Assembly (NCBI GenBank): GCA_937959395.1
Contig: CALGLR010000016.1
Location: 1-54,743, forward strand
Direction of reading: 5' to 3'
Length of the DNA stretch: 54,743 nt
From: an uncultured Flavobacteriaceae bacterium
Lineage (GTDB): Bacteria > Bacteroidota > Bacteroidia > Flavobacteriales > Flavobacteriaceae
Below are positions 53,323 to 54,743 of this stretch, piece by piece. The number at the start of each line of letters is the position of its first letter. Within the stretch, counting starts at the first letter, position 1. Made by a program: the position numbers and the translations under genes. The notes below the pieces were generated by a model. That model was not told where the DNA came from. It made no database searches and saw only the letters and a program-made list of their open reading frames with translations.

Positions 53323-53500
53323 TCAAAACGCAACAATCCAACATAGTCTAGCCTTAGTTGCTGATTATACTTGCGATTTGGTAAAAGAATTTAATTCGTT
53401 TTATCAAAAACCTATCCATCCTTGGTGCAAATACCGAAACCGAAAAAGATATTTAGAGTGCAATTTAGTTCTGGAGCGTTTGTAAATTGCCTTAAAAAAA
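53318..53500 (+). pseudogene. Decayed duplicate of the argS 3' end
   Basis: From 53321 the sequence aligns with argS from 50700 onward for about 145 bases at roughly 85-90 percent identity by eye (shared runs such as AATTCGTTTTATCAAAA and ATACCGAAACCGAAAAA). It then fades over the next 35 bases. At least two single-base insertions break the frame, and no 5' part of argS is present. It codes for no functional product. Confidence 0.85.
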
Positions 53501-53521
53501 AGTATTTAACAGGACAGACTA

Positions 53522-53941
53522 TTATTGTGCTTTTTTCTTTTCAACAGTGTTAACTATTGTAGAAACAAAATCATCTATTAAAAAAGGCTTGAGAATGTAA
53601 CCATTCATTTTTACATCACTTATTTTCTTGTCAATTTCCTCTGAAGAAGCGGCAGTAAGAGCAATTATTGTTACCGTATCATTAAATTCTCTGATACGTC
53701 TGGAGGATTCATAACCATCAATTTCAGGCATGTGTAAATCCATTAAAATACAATCATAATGATTTGTTTTTACCAATTCTATTGCTTTAATTCCTGAACC
53801 TATAGCATCACACTCAACTGAAATTTGATCTAATAATTTTTTTGTTACAATTTGGTTTATTCTATTATCATCTACAATTAGTAGTTTATAGTTTTTAATA
53901 ATCTCTAATTGTTTTAAATAGTCTTCACTTTGTACTTCCAT
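53522..53941 (-). CDS. Stand-alone response regulator (receiver domain only)
   Basis: A 139-residue CheY-like receiver. Acidic pocket Asp24-Asp25 (IVDDNRINQ), phospho-acceptor Asp68 (CILMDLHMPEIDG), Thr96 (IALTAAS) and Lys118 (YILKPF) are all present, so it should be phosphorylatable. The VDDNRINQIVTKKLL signature is typical of receivers fused to hybrid kinases or used in phosphorelays, not of DNA-binding regulators. There is no output domain. It may be a remnant of a hybrid kinase or a free relay protein. Its partner is unknown; the only kinase in the window is 5.4 kb away. Confidence 0.9.
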   Translation of the reverse strand: MEVQSEDYLKQLEIIKNYKLLIVDDNRINQIVTKKLLDQISVECDAIGSGIKAIELVKTNHYDCILMDLHMPEIDGYESSRRIREFNDTVTIIALTAASSEEIDKKISDVKMNGYILKPFLIDDFVSTIVNTVEKKKAQ

Positions 53942-54147
53942 TATTTTTTTTGCCTTATTTACACAATTTTAATATACTATATATTGTTGTAATTTTATAA
54001 TAAAGAGAAATAAAAATGAATACAAGATTAATTTCTATTATAATTTCATAAAATAGTATAGGGTTATGTTATTATAAATCTTCCATTTTTCCTAATAATA
54101 TGGAAAAGAAAATTATCAATAATTTTTTGTAATAGTAATGTATTTAA

Positions 54148-54309
54148 TGAAGTGATTTAAACTTTTAACATTTAAGCGAAAATTAGAAATTTTATGTTTA
54201 TTTGAAGGCTTTTTTGAGTTGCATAGCATCGCTACGGAAGTAAAAAAAGACAAAAAATGGGCTTAAAAGGTCAATTTTTTAGCAAATGGAAAAAGTTTAA
54301 ATCACTTCA
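54148..54309. mobile_element. MITE-like element with 19-bp perfect terminal inverted repeats
   Basis: TGAAGTGATTTAAACTTTT at 54148-54166 is repeated exactly in inverse orientation at 54291-54309. The arms continue inward as an imperfect stem (CATTTAAGCGAAAATT against CATTTGCTAAAAAATT; GGCTTTTTTGAG against CTTTTTTTAC), with the apex near GCATAGCATCGCTACGG. No coding capacity is visible and no convincing target-site duplication was found. It is probably a non-autonomous transposon or the fused ends of an insertion sequence. Confidence 0.55.
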
Positions 54310-54381
54310 ATTATAAGTTTTGTATGATTGATCGTTAACTAATCGTCGGGAGAAACTTATTTAATAGTTTTGTTTTTAAGA

Positions 54382-54414
54382 CCTTTCGGCTACGTCTTGA
54401 GACCAGCCGAAAGG
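54382..54414. other. GC-rich hairpin
   Basis: CCTTTCGGCT (54382-54391) pairs with AGCCGAAAGG (54405-54414); the loop holds a second small stem GTCT/AGAC. There is no T run on either side, so it is not a classical terminator. It lies about 70 bases downstream of the edge gene and may be processed RNA structure or an intergenic palindrome. Confidence 0.45.
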
Positions 54415-54481
54415 GTTTAGATAACAATTATTAAAGAATTGTTATAAAGAATAGCTTATATATTTTTTAGCCAGATTAATG

Positions 54482-54742
54482 TTAGAAACGATAACCAAAA
54501 GAAACGCCTCCTCTAAAGAAACCTTCTGGAGCAATTTCTTGATTCTCAGTAGCAAAATAACGTCCTCCTCCAGCAGAAATTTCAATAACAAAACCATTTC
54601 GACTTACCCATTTTTGTCCCAAAGAAAACCCATAACCAATTTTTCTCCATTGCTCTGTAGTTTCTATAAAATCTGTAGGTGTATTAGTAAAACCGATAGT
54701 CTTACCAGTTGCATATTGTAAAAGGCCTTCAGCAAATAAACC
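54482..54742 (-). CDS. Outer-membrane beta-barrel protein, C-terminal part (cut by window edge)
   Basis: An open frame of 86 codons runs from the right edge to TAA at 54482-54484 on the minus strand, with no start inside the window. The sequence (IGYGFSLGQKWVSRNGFVIE, SAGGGRYFATENQE, GFFRGGVSFGYRF) shows alternating aromatic and glycine residues and a terminal Phe, as in small outer-membrane barrels. The GxxLGQKWxxRNGFVIE pattern resembles DUF3575-type proteins, judged from memory. Function unknown; the N-terminus is missing. Confidence 0.65.
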   Translation of the reverse strand, partial: GLFAEGLLQYATGKTIGFTNTPTDFIETTEQWRKIGYGFSLGQKWVSRNGFVIEISAGGGRYFATENQEIAPEGFFRGGVSFGYRF

Positions 54743-54743
54743 T

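Larger units (their letters stand above)
53942..54481. other. 540-base non-coding gap left of the edge gene
   Basis: No gene seen. It contains the MITE-like inverted-repeat element (54148-54309), a GC-rich hairpin (54382-54414) and a 9-bp AT-rich hairpin (54421-54429 with 54437-54445). The rest is AT-rich and featureless. Confidence 0.6.

Noticed and set aside
54479-54721. 80-codon plus-strand open frame at the right edge
   Set aside because: The opposite strand over the same bases encodes a convincing outer-membrane barrel C-terminus, so the plus-strand frame is a shadow.
1-54743. CRISPR array, rRNA genes, riboswitches or phage genes
   Set aside because: No regularly spaced direct repeats, rRNA sequence, recognisable riboswitch core or phage structural genes were seen on reading both strands.

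Overview
The window is AT-rich chromosomal DNA from a member of the Bacteroidota, almost certainly family Flavobacteriaceae and probably marine (an NhaD-type Na+/H+ antiporter is present). The main indicators are gliding and type IX secretion (T9SS) genes (gldJ, porU, porV, a PorP/SprF-like gene, and cargo with type A and type B C-terminal sorting domains), several TTG-N19-20-TAnnTTTG promoters typical of the phylum, and lack of obvious Shine-Dalgarno sequences.

Layout. 1-7.8 kb: a Pif1-type helicase with HRDC and HTH tail, acyl-CoA dehydrogenase (minus strand), anhydro-MurNAc kinase, a Glu/Leu/Phe/Val-type dehydrogenase and NhaD. 7.8-13.5 kb: two consecutive exbB-exbD-tonB operons made by tandem duplication, then folC. 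The ExbB/ExbD copies are almost identical, whereas the two TonB proteins share only the N-terminal anchor. 13.54 kb: tRNA-Val(UAC) with its own promoter and terminator. 13.7-23.8 kb: the most unusual region, two consecutive pairs of a small TraO-like outer-membrane protein and a TraQ-like lipoprotein. The second lipoprotein has grown to 2420 residues (about 22 modules). No other conjugation gene is visible. 23.8-27 kb (minus): murF and gldJ. 27-32.3 kb: porU and porV. 32.6-37.7 kb: cdd, pdhA, pdhC, an M28 peptidase and an SDR oxidoreductase. 37.8-44.3 kb: a three-gene set of type B T9SS cargo, PorP/SprF-like protein and PD40/OmpA protein. 44.4-50.9 kb: thioredoxin-like protein, citrulline hydrolase CtlX, a TPR sensor kinase whose 3' end is antisense to the ctlX active-site codon, a CpcT/CpeT-family lipoprotein, and argS. 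51-54.7 kb: a beta-helix T9SS cargo gene, a decayed copy of the argS 3' end, another truncated reading frame, a lone response regulator, a MITE-like inverted-repeat element and a partial outer-membrane protein at the right edge. This last segment looks rearranged.

How the genes fit together. GldJ, PorU and PorV belong to the gliding/T9SS machinery. PorU and PorV act at the outer membrane to cleave and attach cargo, and two cargo proteins with matching sorting signals are in the window. The ExbBD-TonB operons would energise outer-membrane transport. MurF and AnmK serve peptidoglycan synthesis and recycling. PdhA/PdhC, acyl-CoA dehydrogenase, Cdd and FolC are ordinary metabolism. The strongest candidate for an undescribed system is the repeated TraO-like/TraQ-like pair with its giant modular surface lipoprotein. 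All family assignments were made by eye from motifs and remembered family sequences; no database search was run.
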